Source: Nocardia araoensis NBRC 100135 (GTDB lineage: Bacteria; Actinomycetota; Actinomycetes; Mycobacteriales; Mycobacteriaceae). Taken from it: DNA of 64,000 bases. A model generated the notes under the pieces. It saw only the letters and a program-made list of their open reading frames with translations. It was not told the origin of the DNA and did no database searches. The position numbers and the translations under genes are program-made. Position 1 is the first letter of the stretch, and the number at the start of each line of letters is the position of its first letter. The stretch is taken from positions 62,001 through 126,000 of the forward strand of contig NZ_BAFR01000107.1 in the NCBI RefSeq assembly GCF_000308435.1, in the 5' to 3' direction. Below, piece by piece: positions 19,342-28,104 of this stretch.

Positions 19342-20067
19342 ATGAGCCGATCACGTGTGGCAGTCATCGGCGCCACCGGATACGTCGGCGCCGCGCTGAC
19401 CGAAGCGCTCGCCAGGAGCGCACAGTGGGATGTGGTGCCGGTGGGGCGGACCGATCACGAAACCCACCGCACCGCGGGCCGTTACGACGTGCTGATCAAC
19501 GCCGCCTGCCCGTCGAAGCGGTTCTGGGCCGAGCAGCATCCCGGCGACGATCGCCGGGAGACGGTGGACAAGACGCGGCTGCTGCGCGAGCACTGGCGCT
19601 GGGACCGGTTCGTGCAGATCAGCAGCATCTCCGCGCGCACCCAGCTGGACACGGTGTACGGCCGCCATCGCGCGGAAGCCGAGCGGATGTGTTCGGGCGC
19701 GGAGAGTTTCGTCGTCCGGCTCGGGCCGATGTACGGCGGCGACTACCGCAAGGGCGTGCTGGCGGACATGGCCGCCGACCGTCCGGTGTTCGCCAGCGGC
19801 CGCTCCCGGCAGAGTTTCGCCCCGGTGGACTGGTGCGCCGGCTGGATCGCCGCCCACCTCGAGGACACCGGCCTGCGTGAGGTCGGCGCACGCACCACCG
19901 TGACGCTGGCCGAGGTGCGCGACGCGGTCGGCTCGGGCTCGCAGTTCGCCAAAGACTTTGTCGACGACCAGTTCCCGATCACCGCAACCGGCCCGGACTG
20001 GCCGGACGCGGCGGCGGTGATCGACTGGCTGGCCGGGCGGAGGGTCAGCGGTGCGCGGGCGAGTTGA
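19342..20067 (+). CDS. short NAD(P)-dependent sugar epimerase/reductase (extended-SDR family)
   Basis: A 241-residue protein with an N-terminal Rossmann motif, GATGYVG. It is shorter than the usual 300-340 residues of sugar epimerases/dehydratases. SSIS occupies the active-site Ser strand. The catalytic YxxxK site reads YGRHR, with Arg in place of Lys. ATG 19342 follows AAAGGAC, a fair ribosome site, and fits the start of the Rossmann strand; an in-frame ATG lies at 19279 without a comparable site. The setting suggests a 4-ketoreductase or epimerase for the GDP-deoxysugar. The 3' end overlaps the convergent GT2 gene by 23 bases. Confidence 0.82.
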   Translation: MSRSRVAVIGATGYVGAALTEALARSAQWDVVPVGRTDHETHRTAGRYDVLINAACPSKRFWAEQHPGDDRRETVDKTRLLREHWRWDRFVQISSISARTQLDTVYGRHRAEAERMCSGAESFVVRLGPMYGGDYRKGVLADMAADRPVFASGRSRQSFAPVDWCAGWIAAHLEDTGLREVGARTTVTLAEVRDAVGSGSQFAKDFVDDQFPITATGPDWPDAAAVIDWLAGRRVSGARAS

Positions 20068-20803
20068 CGCGGTGCCTGCCGGGGCGCAGGTACTTCTCCG
20101 CGCACAGCACCAGCAGGAAACGCACGCTGGTCGCGACATCGCGGGTGCGCATCTTGGATGCGCCCGCGGTGCGGTTGAGGACGTGGATCGGCACCTGCTC
20201 GATCCGGTAACCATTGGCGGCGAGGATGTAGAGACTTTCGAAGAAGAAGGAGTATCCGGTCGAACGGACGCGATCGAAAGCCGCCACCGGAACCGTATCC
20301 AGCCGGTAGTATCGGAACGCGCCGGTGGCGTCGTAGGGCATCCGCAGCAGTGTCACGGTGAGAAAATGCCCGACCCGGGTGAGTACCTTGCGGAAGGGAG
20401 TCCAGTCGGCAAGGCTGTCCTCTTTCAGATAGCGCGATCCGACCACGATGTCGAAACCGTCGGAAGCGGCGCGCAATGCCGGAAGGTACGACGGCGGATG
20501 CGCGAAATCGGAATCCATCGTGATGATGTGCGCATATCCCTGCGCGTATGCCCAGCGGATACCGGCCTGATGTGCGGAGCCGACGCCCTGACGTCCGGCC
20601 CTGTGCAGCACATGGATGCGGGGCGCGTGCTGTCGGGCCAGCTCATCGAGGAGTTCACCGGTGCCGTCGGGGGAGTTGTCGTCGACGAACAGGACATCGA
20701 AATCGGTGCCCTGTTCCAGGATCTGAGCGAGCAACGGGCCCACGTTGCGACGCTCGTTGTACGTCGGAATCATTACCAGAGTTTTTTCGGAGGCCGCGCT
20801 CAT
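20045..20803 (-). CDS. GT2 glycosyltransferase, polyprenol-phosphate mannose synthase type
   Basis: A 252-residue GT-A enzyme. It starts with the GT2 strand MIPTYNERRN, followed by the DDNSPDGTG and MDSDFAHPP metal/nucleotide motifs and GSRYL; this arrangement is typical of DPM1/Ppm1 enzymes that transfer mannose from GDP-mannose to polyprenyl phosphate. There is no C-terminal membrane domain. It is the only cluster gene on the minus strand, is convergent with the short SDR and divergent from gmd. A GDP-sugar donor agrees with the gmd pathway. Inference: it may make the lipid-linked sugar used by the GT87 enzyme encoded at 26.5 kb, or simply be a paralogue of the housekeeping Ppm1. Confidence 0.9.
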   Translation of the reverse strand: MSAASEKTLVMIPTYNERRNVGPLLAQILEQGTDFDVLFVDDNSPDGTGELLDELARQHAPRIHVLHRAGRQGVGSAHQAGIRWAYAQGYAHIITMDSDFAHPPSYLPALRAASDGFDIVVGSRYLKEDSLADWTPFRKVLTRVGHFLTVTLLRMPYDATGAFRYYRLDTVPVAAFDRVRSTGYSFFFESLYILAANGYRIEQVPIHVLNRTAGASKMRTRDVATSVRFLLVLCAEKYLRPGRHRVNSPAHR

Positions 20804-20817
20804 GCAATCGAATTCTA
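20804..20817 (-). promoter_or_regulatory. putative leaderless promoter -10 element for the GT2 gene
   Basis: Read on the minus strand, TAGAAT (bases 20817-20812) stands exactly 8 bases before the ATG at 20803. No Shine-Dalgarno sequence lies in that gap. Transcription would start at or next to the ATG, as in leaderless actinobacterial genes. No convincing -35 hexamer was seen. Confidence 0.4.
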
Positions 20818-20889
20818 ATACCGGCGGCGACCGAAAGATAGGTATTGCCCGCCATTTGACGACCCGTTAGTCTCGGGGTTGGAGGTTTG

Positions 20890-21912
20890 ATGAGAAAGGC
20901 GCTGATAACCGGCATCACCGGCCAGGACGGGTCTTATCTGACAGAATTCCTGTTGCAGCAAGGATATGAGGTGCACGGGATTGTCAGGCGTGCGTCGAAT
21001 TTCAATACCGACCGCATAGACCACCTGTATTCCGATACCCATTCCCAACGCCGGCTGTTTCTGCACTACGGGGATCTGATGGATTCCAGCAGTCTCAACC
21101 GGATTCTCGAGGACGTGCGCCCGGCGGAGATCTACAACCTGGGCGCGCAGTCGCACGTGCACATCTCGTTCCAGATCCCGGAGTTCACCGCCGAGACCAA
21201 CGCGATCGGCACGCTGCGCATCCTGGACGCCATCCGCAAGACCGGCATCGCGACCCGGTTCTACCAGGCTTCGTCCTCGGAGCTCTACGGCGGGCTGCAC
21301 GACGTGGCGCTGAGCGAACAGACACCGTTCCATCCGCGCTCGCCATATGCCGTGGCGAAGCTCTACGCGTACTGGATCACGGTGAACCACCGCGAGGCCT
21401 ACGGGATGTACACCGTCAACGGCACCCTGTTCAATCACGAATCACCGCGGCGGGGTGAGGTTTTCGTGACCCGCAAGGTCACCCGCGCCGCGGTGCGCAT
21501 CGCACAGGGCAAACAGGACAAGCTGTTCATCGGCAATCTGGACGCCCGCCGGGACTGGGGATACGCCAAGGAGTACGTCGAGGCGATGTGGCTCATGCTG
21601 CAACAGCCCGAACCCGACGACTACGTGATCGCCACCGGCGAGACGCACAGCGTGCGCGAGCTGTGCGAGAAGGCCTTCTGGGCCACGGGCGTCGAATTGA
21701 TCTGGGAAGGAGACGGTTTGGAGGAGAAGGGGATCGACCGGCGGACCTCGCGGGTGCTGGTGGAGGTCGATCCGGCCTATTTCCGCCCCGCCGAGGTGCA
21801 TCATCTCACCGGTGACCCGAGCAAGGCGCGCGAGAAGCTCGGGTGGCAGCCCCGCACGAGTTTCACCGAACTCGTCGAGTTGATGGTCGCCCACGATATG
21901 GAGAACGCGTGA
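20890..21912 (+). CDS. gmd: GDP-mannose 4,6-dehydratase
   Basis: A 340-residue member of the extended SDR family converting GDP-D-mannose to GDP-4-keto-6-deoxy-D-mannose. It has the NADP motif [28 protein letters not shown] with the active-site Ser, YxxxK as YAVAK, and the [17 protein letters not shown] segment characteristic of GMD. ATG 20890 is preceded by GGAGG at 20881-20885; a TTG at 20887 is also possible. It heads a chain of genes joined by overlaps or small gaps (C-methyltransferase, second GMD-like SDR, O-methyltransferase, GT1), defining the cluster's sugar donor as GDP-linked. Confidence 0.96.
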   Translation: MRKALITGITGQDGSYLTEFLLQQGYEVHGIVRRASNFNTDRIDHLYSDTHSQRRLFLHYGDLMDSSSLNRILEDVRPAEIYNLGAQSHVHISFQIPEFTAETNAIGTLRILDAIRKTGIATRFYQASSSELYGGLHDVALSEQTPFHPRSPYAVAKLYAYWITVNHREAYGMYTVNGTLFNHESPRRGEVFVTRKVTRAAVRIAQGKQDKLFIGNLDARRDWGYAKEYVEAMWLMLQQPEPDDYVIATGETHSVRELCEKAFWATGVELIWEGDGLEEKGIDRRTSRVLVEVDPAYFRPAEVHHLTGDPSKAREKLGWQPRTSFTELVELMVAHDMENA

Positions 21913-23162
21913 CGCAAGCAGTGGCGGTGCAGGGTTGCCGGGTGTGCGGCAACACCCGGCTGGAGACGGTCGTCGACCTCGGCACGATGGCGTTGACGGG
22001 AGTGTTTCCGGCCACCGATCCGACCGAGGTGCCGCGCTACCCCTTGGAGTTGGTGCGCTGCGTGCCCGAAGGCAGCGAGGAATGCGGGCTGGTGCAGTTG
22101 CGCCACACCGCGGATTTCGGCGAAATGTATTCGCCCGGTTACGGATACCGCTCCGGGCTGAATCGATCGATGATCGAGCACCTCGCCCACCGGGTGGACC
22201 GGATCCGGCAGCGGGTGCCGCTGTCGCCCGAGGACGTGGTGATCGACATCGGCAGCAACGACGCGACGTTGCTGCGCGCCTATCCCGAAGGGTCGGCGAC
22301 GATCCTGGGCATCGACCCGCTGGGCGAGAAGTTCCGCCGGTTCTATCCGCCGCACGTACAGCTGGTGACCGGCTACTTCACCCCCGAACTGGCCGATTCG
22401 GTGCTCGAGGGGCGGCGCGCCAAGGTGATCACCTCGATCGCCATGTTCTACGACGTCCCGCGCCCGCTGGAGTTCATGCGCGCGGTGTACGACAGTCTCA
22501 CCGACGACGGCATCTGGGTGCTGGAGCAGAGCTATCTGCCCGCGATGCTGGCCACCACCTCCTACGACACGATCTGTCACGAGCACCTCGAGTACTACAC
22601 CCTCGACCAGATCGAGTGGATGGCGCGGCGGTGCGGATTCGTGGTGCTGGAGGTGGAACGCAACGCCGTCAACGGCGGCAGCTTCGCGCTCACGCTGGGC
22701 AAGCAAGGGGTTGCCTCGCCTGCCGATGCCGCCGCGCTGGACCGGATGCGGCAGGAGGAGTCCGCGCTCGGCCTGCACACCCCGCAGCCGTACGCGGAAT
22801 TCGCCAAACGGGTCGACCAGCATCGCGAACAGGTCCGGGAGTTCTTCGACCGCTCCCGCAAGGCCGGTCTGCGCACGCTCGGCTACGGCGCCTCCACCAA
22901 AGGCAACGTGGTGCTGCAGCACTGCGGGATCGGGCCGGAGGATCTGGCGTGCATCGCGGAGGTCAACGACGACAAGTTCGGCAAGTTCACTCCCGGCAGC
23001 GCGATCCCGATCGTGTCCGAGGAGCAGGCGCGGGTGCTGGCGCCCGACCAGTTCTTCGTGCTGCCCTGGCATTTCCGCACCATGATGCTGGAGCGGGAGA
23101 GCGCATTCCGCGCGGCGGGCGGGCGGCTGGTGTTCCCGCTGCCGGAACTGGACGTGGTGTGA
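21909..23162 (+). CDS. NDP-hexose C-methyltransferase (TylCIII family)
   Basis: A 417-residue SAM-dependent enzyme in three parts: an N-terminal Cys-rich zinc segment (GCRVCGN, then Cys residues in [10 protein letters not shown]), a central methyltransferase with [14 protein letters not shown], and a C-terminal domain with YGASTKGN. This layout matches enzymes that methylate C-3 of 4-keto-deoxysugars, as in mycarose and vancosamine pathways. The GTG start at 21909 overlaps the gmd stop (GTGA), so the likely substrate is the GDP-4-keto-6-deoxy sugar made by that enzyme. A branched-chain sugar built on GDP, rather than the common dTDP carrier, is the inference. Confidence 0.9.
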   Translation: MTQAVAVQGCRVCGNTRLETVVDLGTMALTGVFPATDPTEVPRYPLELVRCVPEGSEECGLVQLRHTADFGEMYSPGYGYRSGLNRSMIEHLAHRVDRIRQRVPLSPEDVVIDIGSNDATLLRAYPEGSATILGIDPLGEKFRRFYPPHVQLVTGYFTPELADSVLEGRRAKVITSIAMFYDVPRPLEFMRAVYDSLTDDGIWVLEQSYLPAMLATTSYDTICHEHLEYYTLDQIEWMARRCGFVVLEVERNAVNGGSFALTLGKQGVASPADAAALDRMRQEESALGLHTPQPYAEFAKRVDQHREQVREFFDRSRKAGLRTLGYGASTKGNVVLQHCGIGPEDLACIAEVNDDKFGKFTPGSAIPIVSEEQARVLAPDQFFVLPWHFRTMMLERESAFRAAGGRLVFPLPELDVV

Positions 23163-23163
23163 G

Positions 23164-24111
23164 ATGACCGTCGTCGTCACGGGCGCGGCCGGGCAGGACG
23201 GCACGCTGCTGTCGGACCTGCTCGCCGCGCGCGGCAAGCGTGTGCTGCGCATCGGCCGAGACGGCCCGGTCGACATCACCGACGCCGCGGCGGTCGAGGA
23301 ACTCGTGGCCGCCGAACGCCCCGAGCAGGTCTACCTGCTGGCGGCCGTGCAGCACTCCTCGCAGGACGACCACGGCGACCCGCACGAGCTGGCCCGCGCC
23401 TCGCACCGGGTGAACACGCTGCCGGTGCAGCATTTCGCGGAGGCGATCGACCGCCACCGCACCGGCACCCGCCTGTTCTACGCGGCCTCGTCGCATGTCT
23501 TCGGCTCCGACGGCGACGCGGTGTGCGACGAGAACAGCGGGCTGCGGCCGGATTCGATCTACGGCGTGACGAAAGCGGCGGGCCTGCTGGCCTGCCGCGC
23601 CTATCGGGCCCGCGGCGTCTTCGCGGCGGCGGGAATCCTGTTCAACCACGAATCCCCTTTGCGTGCGGAGAAATTCGTCACTCGCAAGATCGTGCGCGCC
23701 GTCGCACGGATCCAGCGCGGCGAGACCGGCGCGGTGGAGGTGGGCAGGCTGGACGCGGGCGCCGATTGGGGATTCGCGCCCGACTACGTCGAGGCGATGA
23801 CGCGGATCATGGCGCTCGACGAGCCGGACGAGTTCGTCGTCGCCACCGGCGAACACCACACGGTCGCGCAGTTCTGCGCGGCGGCGTTCGGCATGGCCGG
23901 ACTGGACTGGAACGACCATGTCCGCGAACGATCCTCGGTGCTCACCCGCAGCGGGCGGGCGCGGGTGGGTGAGGCGAGGAAGTTGCGCGAGCGGACCGGG
24001 TGGCGCCCTTCGGTGGATTTCCACGGCATGGTGCGGGCCATGCTCGTCGCCGAGGGCGCGCGCCTGGTGGAGCAATCGATGCCGGTACGCACCGGCGGAA
24101 CGGATGGATGA
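23164..24111 (+). CDS. second GDP-mannose 4,6-dehydratase-like SDR
   Basis: A 315-residue paralogue of the gmd product, somewhat shorter. It keeps TGAAGQDG at the N terminus, SSHVFGS at the active-site strand, YGVTK as YxxxK, and the GMD-like LFNHESPLRAEKFVTRK segment. The region equivalent to [11 protein letters not shown] in GMD is changed to LLAAVQHSSQ, so substrate or reaction may differ: a reductase, epimerase or a dehydratase acting on a modified GDP-sugar. It begins one base after the C-methyltransferase stop, and its 3' end overlaps the O-methyltransferase gene. The role in the sugar pathway is inferred from position. Confidence 0.88.
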   Translation: MTVVVTGAAGQDGTLLSDLLAARGKRVLRIGRDGPVDITDAAAVEELVAAERPEQVYLLAAVQHSSQDDHGDPHELARASHRVNTLPVQHFAEAIDRHRTGTRLFYAASSHVFGSDGDAVCDENSGLRPDSIYGVTKAAGLLACRAYRARGVFAAAGILFNHESPLRAEKFVTRKIVRAVARIQRGETGAVEVGRLDAGADWGFAPDYVEAMTRIMALDEPDEFVVATGEHHTVAQFCAAAFGMAGLDWNDHVRERSSVLTRSGRARVGEARKLRERTGWRPSVDFHGMVRAMLVAEGARLVEQSMPVRTGGTDG

Positions 24112-25297
24112 CGTGACCCTGAACGACGAGAATGTCCTCGCCGCCCACTTGATCTCCGTCGCCGACGGCGTCCCCGAGGAGACCGCAGCCCGGATCGGCG
24201 AGATCGGCACCGAGACCGTCGCCGACGCGGTGCTGAAGGAGATCGCCTGGCGCGCGGGCTTCGGCACCAGGCCGGGACAGCCGGTGACCGCGGTGTTCGA
24301 ACTGACCCACGAGGGTAAACAGCTCGACTACCTGGTCACCTTGGGCGCCGACGATCCCGCGATCGCGCCGGGCACCCTGGAGGATCCGTGGCTGGTGGTG
24401 CGCCAGGACCTGGTGGAGTTGCTGCGCGCGGTCTACGGACCACCCGACGCAGCCCTCGGCACCCGCGCCATCACGATCAAGGACGAGCCGGGGCCGGGCA
24501 GTTTCGCCCCCGACGACCCGTGGCGACTGGCCCGCGACGCCGCCGCCGTGGCCGCCGACCGCATCGTCACCGCGTGCCGTCCGCACCACTACGACCTCAA
24601 CGCGCTGTCGCTGCACTTCGGTTCGGACAAATGGGGCGGGCACTGGTACACCCAGCACTACGAGCGGCATTTCGCCGCGCTGCGCGACAGCCGCGTGCGC
24701 ATCCTGGAACTCGGCATCGGTGGATACACCGCACCGGATGTCGGCGGCGCGTCGCTGCGGATGTGGAAACAGTACTTCCGCCGCGGCCTGGTGTTCGGGC
24801 TGGACTACTTCGACAAATCCGGCATCGCCGAGCCGCGCCTGCAACCGCTGCGCGGCGACCAGGGCGATCCGGCTTTCCTCGACGGCCTCGGCAGCGCGCT
24901 GGGCCCGTTCGACATCATCATCGATGACGGCAGCCACATCAGCGGCGACGTGATCGCCTCGTTCGGTGCGCTGTTCGCGCATCTGCGGCCCGGCGGACTG
25001 TACGTGGTGGAGGACACCCAGACCTCCTACTGGTCGGGCTGGGGCGGAAGCAGCACCGCGACCGACGATCCGGCCACCAGCATCGGTTACCTGAAAACCC
25101 TGGTGGACGCCCTGCACCACCAGGAATTCGAGAAGGAATCCGGCCGCGCGGCAGGCGCTTTCGACGATTGGATCGGAGCGCTGCACTTCTACCACAACAT
25201 CGTGGTGATCGAAAAACGCCGCAATGCCGAGCAATCGGCTCCATCATGGGTGCCTCGGCACACCAATCCGATGGAGTGGATGAAGCCGAAGGAGTGA
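24104..25297 (+). CDS. MycE-like sugar O-methyltransferase
   Basis: A 397-residue protein close in length to MycE, the mycinamicin 2''-O-methyltransferase. An N-terminal helper domain (about 1-160) is followed by the conserved FGSDKWGGHWYTQHYE stretch, the SAM loop ILELGIGGY and the metal-binding IIDDGSHISGD, then VVEDTQTSYW. These are features of the Mg-dependent macrolide-sugar methyltransferases. ATG 24104 overlaps the previous stop by 8 bases; GTG 24113 is an alternative. It should methylate a hydroxyl on the attached deoxysugar, probably after glycosyl transfer. Confidence 0.9.
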   Translation: MDDVTLNDENVLAAHLISVADGVPEETAARIGEIGTETVADAVLKEIAWRAGFGTRPGQPVTAVFELTHEGKQLDYLVTLGADDPAIAPGTLEDPWLVVRQDLVELLRAVYGPPDAALGTRAITIKDEPGPGSFAPDDPWRLARDAAAVAADRIVTACRPHHYDLNALSLHFGSDKWGGHWYTQHYERHFAALRDSRVRILELGIGGYTAPDVGGASLRMWKQYFRRGLVFGLDYFDKSGIAEPRLQPLRGDQGDPAFLDGLGSALGPFDIIIDDGSHISGDVIASFGALFAHLRPGGLYVVEDTQTSYWSGWGGSSTATDDPATSIGYLKTLVDALHHQEFEKESGRAAGAFDDWIGALHFYHNIVVIEKRRNAEQSAPSWVPRHTNPMEWMKPKE

Positions 25298-25301
25298 TCG
25301 G

Positions 25302-26480
25302 ATGAAGTTTCTAGTCGTGCCGGTGCCCTCGTCGGGCCACCTGCTGGCGATGGTTCCGTTCTGCTGGGCGCTGCGACTGGCCGGCCACGAAGTGCTGGTC
25401 GCCTCACGCGACGACGTGACGGCGACGGCGCTGCGCTCGGGGCTCAACGCCGTCGAGGTGACCGCGCTGAACGTGCCGATGGACCAGTTGCGCACCGAGG
25501 TGAATCCGGGCATGTTCCCACTGCCGCTGTTCGCCGACCGCGACCGGTCCAGCGGGCAGGGCCTGTGGCAGATCGCCGCGCAGAACTGGCACAACCACGC
25601 CCGCCAATACCTCGAGACGTTCGCCGCGGTGGCCACCGATTGGGGCGCGGAGGTCATCCTCACCGACCCGCTGGCCACCATCGGCCGTGCGCTCGGCGCG
25701 GAACTGGATCTGCCGGTCCTGGTGCACCGCTGGGGGATCGACCCCACCGGCGGACCCTTCACCGACCGCACCGCCGCACTCGCCGACGAGGCGGGCACCC
25801 GGTTGGCCGAACCCGTCGCCGTGCTGGACATCTGCCCGCCGCGGCTGCAAGCGCCCGACGCTCCGGCGGGCACTCGGCTGGGCTACGTCCCGTTCAACGG
25901 CACCGGCGTGCTGCCGCCGTGGCACCGCACCGAGCACGGCCGCACAAGGATCGCGGTCTGCATGGGCGGCAGCACACTCGGCCTGACCGGGCCGCGGCCG
26001 TTGGAGTCGGTGCTCGCGGCGCTGGCCGACATCGACGACGCCGAGGTCGTCGTCGCGCTGTCGGCACCCGACCGGGCCACCGTCGGCGAGCTGCCCGACC
26101 ACGTGCGGGTCGTGGAAGAGGTTCCGCTGAACCTGTTCCTGCCCGAGTGCGATCTGCTCGTGCACCACGGCGGTTCGACCACCGGCCTCACCGCGGGCTG
26201 GTTCGGGCTGCCGCAACTGGTGCTGCCGCAGATGTTCGACCAGTTCGACTACGCCAGGGGCCTGGTGCGCAGCGGAGCCGGGCTGGCCGCCGAAACCCCC
26301 GCCGCGCAAGGCGACGTCGAGGCGCTCGCCACCTCGATCCGCACGCTGCTGCGCGAACCCCGCTTCCGCGCCGCCGCCGAGCAGATCGGCGCCGACCTGC
26401 GCGCCGCGCCCGCACCGGGCGACGTGGTGTCCCAGGTTGTTCCGCTGCTGGGCGAGCACGCCGGAGCAGCGACCAGATAG
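25302..26480 (+). CDS. GT1 glycosyltransferase (macrolide/aglycone type)
   Basis: A 392-residue GT-B glycosyltransferase. The N terminus has the acceptor-domain pattern VPSSGHLLAMVPFCWALRL, and the C-terminal half has the nucleotide-sugar signature HHGGSTTGLTAGWFGLPQL. This is the family that attaches deoxysugars to polyketide aglycones. AAGGAG overlaps the end of the upstream gene just before ATG 25302. Likely partners are the aromatic aldehyde or its alkyl chain as acceptor and the GDP-deoxysugar as donor; use of GDP rather than dTDP donors would be less common for this family and remains inferred. Confidence 0.92.
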   Translation: MKFLVVPVPSSGHLLAMVPFCWALRLAGHEVLVASRDDVTATALRSGLNAVEVTALNVPMDQLRTEVNPGMFPLPLFADRDRSSGQGLWQIAAQNWHNHARQYLETFAAVATDWGAEVILTDPLATIGRALGAELDLPVLVHRWGIDPTGGPFTDRTAALADEAGTRLAEPVAVLDICPPRLQAPDAPAGTRLGYVPFNGTGVLPPWHRTEHGRTRIAVCMGGSTLGLTGPRPLESVLAALADIDDAEVVVALSAPDRATVGELPDHVRVVEEVPLNLFLPECDLLVHHGGSTTGLTAGWFGLPQLVLPQMFDQFDYARGLVRSGAGLAAETPAAQGDVEALATSIRTLLREPRFRAAAEQIGADLRAAPAPGDVVSQVVPLLGEHAGAATR

Positions 26481-26535
26481 ACCGTCCGCGCGGCCCGAAC
26501 CGGGCGACGCGGGAACCGAAAGCCGTAGGTTGCAG

Positions 26536-28104
26536 ATGATATCCAGGACATGGACCAGGTTCCGTGGTTCGCTCGACTACTACGCCGCGATGTACGCGGT
26601 GTTCGTCGTCGGCATTCTCGTCCCCGTCGTGATGATCGTGCTCGCGCTCACCGGCCTACCGGGGCCCGTGACCGCCGCGCTCGGCCTGGTGTGCGCGGCG
26701 GTGTTGTTCGTACTGTTCGTTCCGACGGTGCCCGCCGAGTGGCGGGAGGTGGTGCGCAGCAAACCGATCGTCGTGCGGGTGCTGTGGACCCTGGTGATCG
26801 TGCTCGTGGTCGCGGTCCTGGCCCGGTTGACGCAGTTCATTCTCGACGCCGACAACGTCGACGCCTCGCTGTCGGCCGACGACGACTTCCTGGTCAAGAA
26901 GACCCACCTGTCCGGCTACATCAGCGGCGCGCTCATGGCCGAACACGACCCGGCGAGTCTCTACGACCGCCACCGCTACGAGTCGCCGCAGGCGGATTCG
27001 ATCCTGCCCGCGGTGACTCCGCAGGATCGCGACGCCTACCTCTACCCGCCGCCGTTCCTGCTGCTGCCGCGGTTGCTGCTGCTGTTCAGCCATGACTTCG
27101 CCACGCTGCGCGCGCTGTACTACTCGCTGTACGTGGCGATCGTCCTGGTGGCCATGTTCGCCATCGCCCGCTGGATCGGCGGCAGGCAGGGCGCGGTGCT
27201 GGCGGCGCTGACCCCTGTGGTGTGGATCAGCCTGCCGACGCTGGCGACCTTGCAGATCGGCAACATCCACGTGCTGGTGTTGTATGTCGGCGGTGTGGGC
27301 GCCATGGCGCTGTTCCATCTGCGGCGCAATATTCTCGGCGGCGCGGCGCTGGCGTTCGCGATCGTGGCCAAGGTGTCCCCGGCGATCCTGCTGGTCTATC
27401 TGCTGGTCCAGCGACGCTGGCGTCCCGCGGCCTGGACGGCCGTGTTCGGCGGTCTGTATTCGCTGGCGACGCTGGCGATCTTCGGCTGGGAGCCGTGGCG
27501 GCAGTTCCTGTCCGACGGTACCTGGCAGCGGCTGGCCAGCGGGGAGTTCCACCAGTTCGTGCTCGTCGAACGGGCCAACCAGCTGGTCAACTATTCACCG
27601 TTCGGGCTGCCCTACAAGGCCAACATCATCGGCTGGGACATCGGCGATCCCGTCGGGCCCGCCCGCGTGATCACCAACGTCTACACGCTGCTGTTGCTGA
27701 TCCTGGTGGCGGTCACCGCCATCCGCATCCACCGACGGCTGTCGGCGGGGGCCGAAGGACCGCGGGTGCGCGCCGAGCAGCTGGCCATCTGGCTGGCGGT
27801 GCTGACGCTGGCGTCGTTCCGCGCGCCGTTCGGGCCGTGGGTGTACATCGCGGTGGGCGCGGTGTGGATGCTGGCGGTGTACGCGGGGCTGATGCGCGGC
27901 GGCAAACGCACCGTCGCCCTGCTCACCGTGGCGTGGCTGATCATCGCGGTCTACAACGAGAACGTCTGGTTCACGCTGGTTGCGCAGACGGTGATCTACG
28001 TCGCCTGCTTCCTCGTGGCCTGGCGGGCGAGCGCGGGCACCGAGTCGGAACCCGCGCCGCCGCAGGAGGACTCCGCCCAGACGGAACGGGTCGGCGCGGC
28101 ATGA
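26536..28104 (+). CDS. GT87 (DUF2029) polytopic membrane glycosyltransferase
   Basis: A 522-residue integral membrane protein with about ten hydrophobic segments. The first is near residue 20 and an extracytoplasmic loop after the second or third carries the acidic pair in SADDDFL. GT87 enzymes such as mycobacterial PimE take sugar from polyprenyl-phosphate mannose and act on the outer face of the membrane. The start at ATG 26536 was chosen because the upstream in-frame extension is poorly hydrophobic; the ribosome site is weak (TAGGT). It overlaps the following monooxygenase by ATGA. Placing this enzyme in a polyketide cluster that also has a Ppm1-like GT2 is unusual. Confidence 0.85.
   Translation: MISRTWTRFRGSLDYYAAMYAVFVVGILVPVVMIVLALTGLPGPVTAALGLVCAAVLFVLFVPTVPAEWREVVRSKPIVVRVLWTLVIVLVVAVLARLTQFILDADNVDASLSADDDFLVKKTHLSGYISGALMAEHDPASLYDRHRYESPQADSILPAVTPQDRDAYLYPPPFLLLPRLLLLFSHDFATLRALYYSLYVAIVLVAMFAIARWIGGRQGAVLAALTPVVWISLPTLATLQIGNIHVLVLYVGGVGAMALFHLRRNILGGAALAFAIVAKVSPAILLVYLLVQRRWRPAAWTAVFGGLYSLATLAIFGWEPWRQFLSDGTWQRLASGEFHQFVLVERANQLVNYSPFGLPYKANIIGWDIGDPVGPARVITNVYTLLLLILVAVTAIRIHRRLSAGAEGPRVRAEQLAIWLAVLTLASFRAPFGPWVYIAVGAVWMLAVYAGLMRGGKRTVALLTVAWLIIAVYNENVWFTLVAQTVIYVACFLVAWRASAGTESEPAPPQEDSAQTERVGAA

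Noticed and set aside
20856..20861. TTGACG as a -35 box for gmd
   Set aside because: A 17-base spacer would put the -10 element on the ribosome-binding site; no proper -10 is found.
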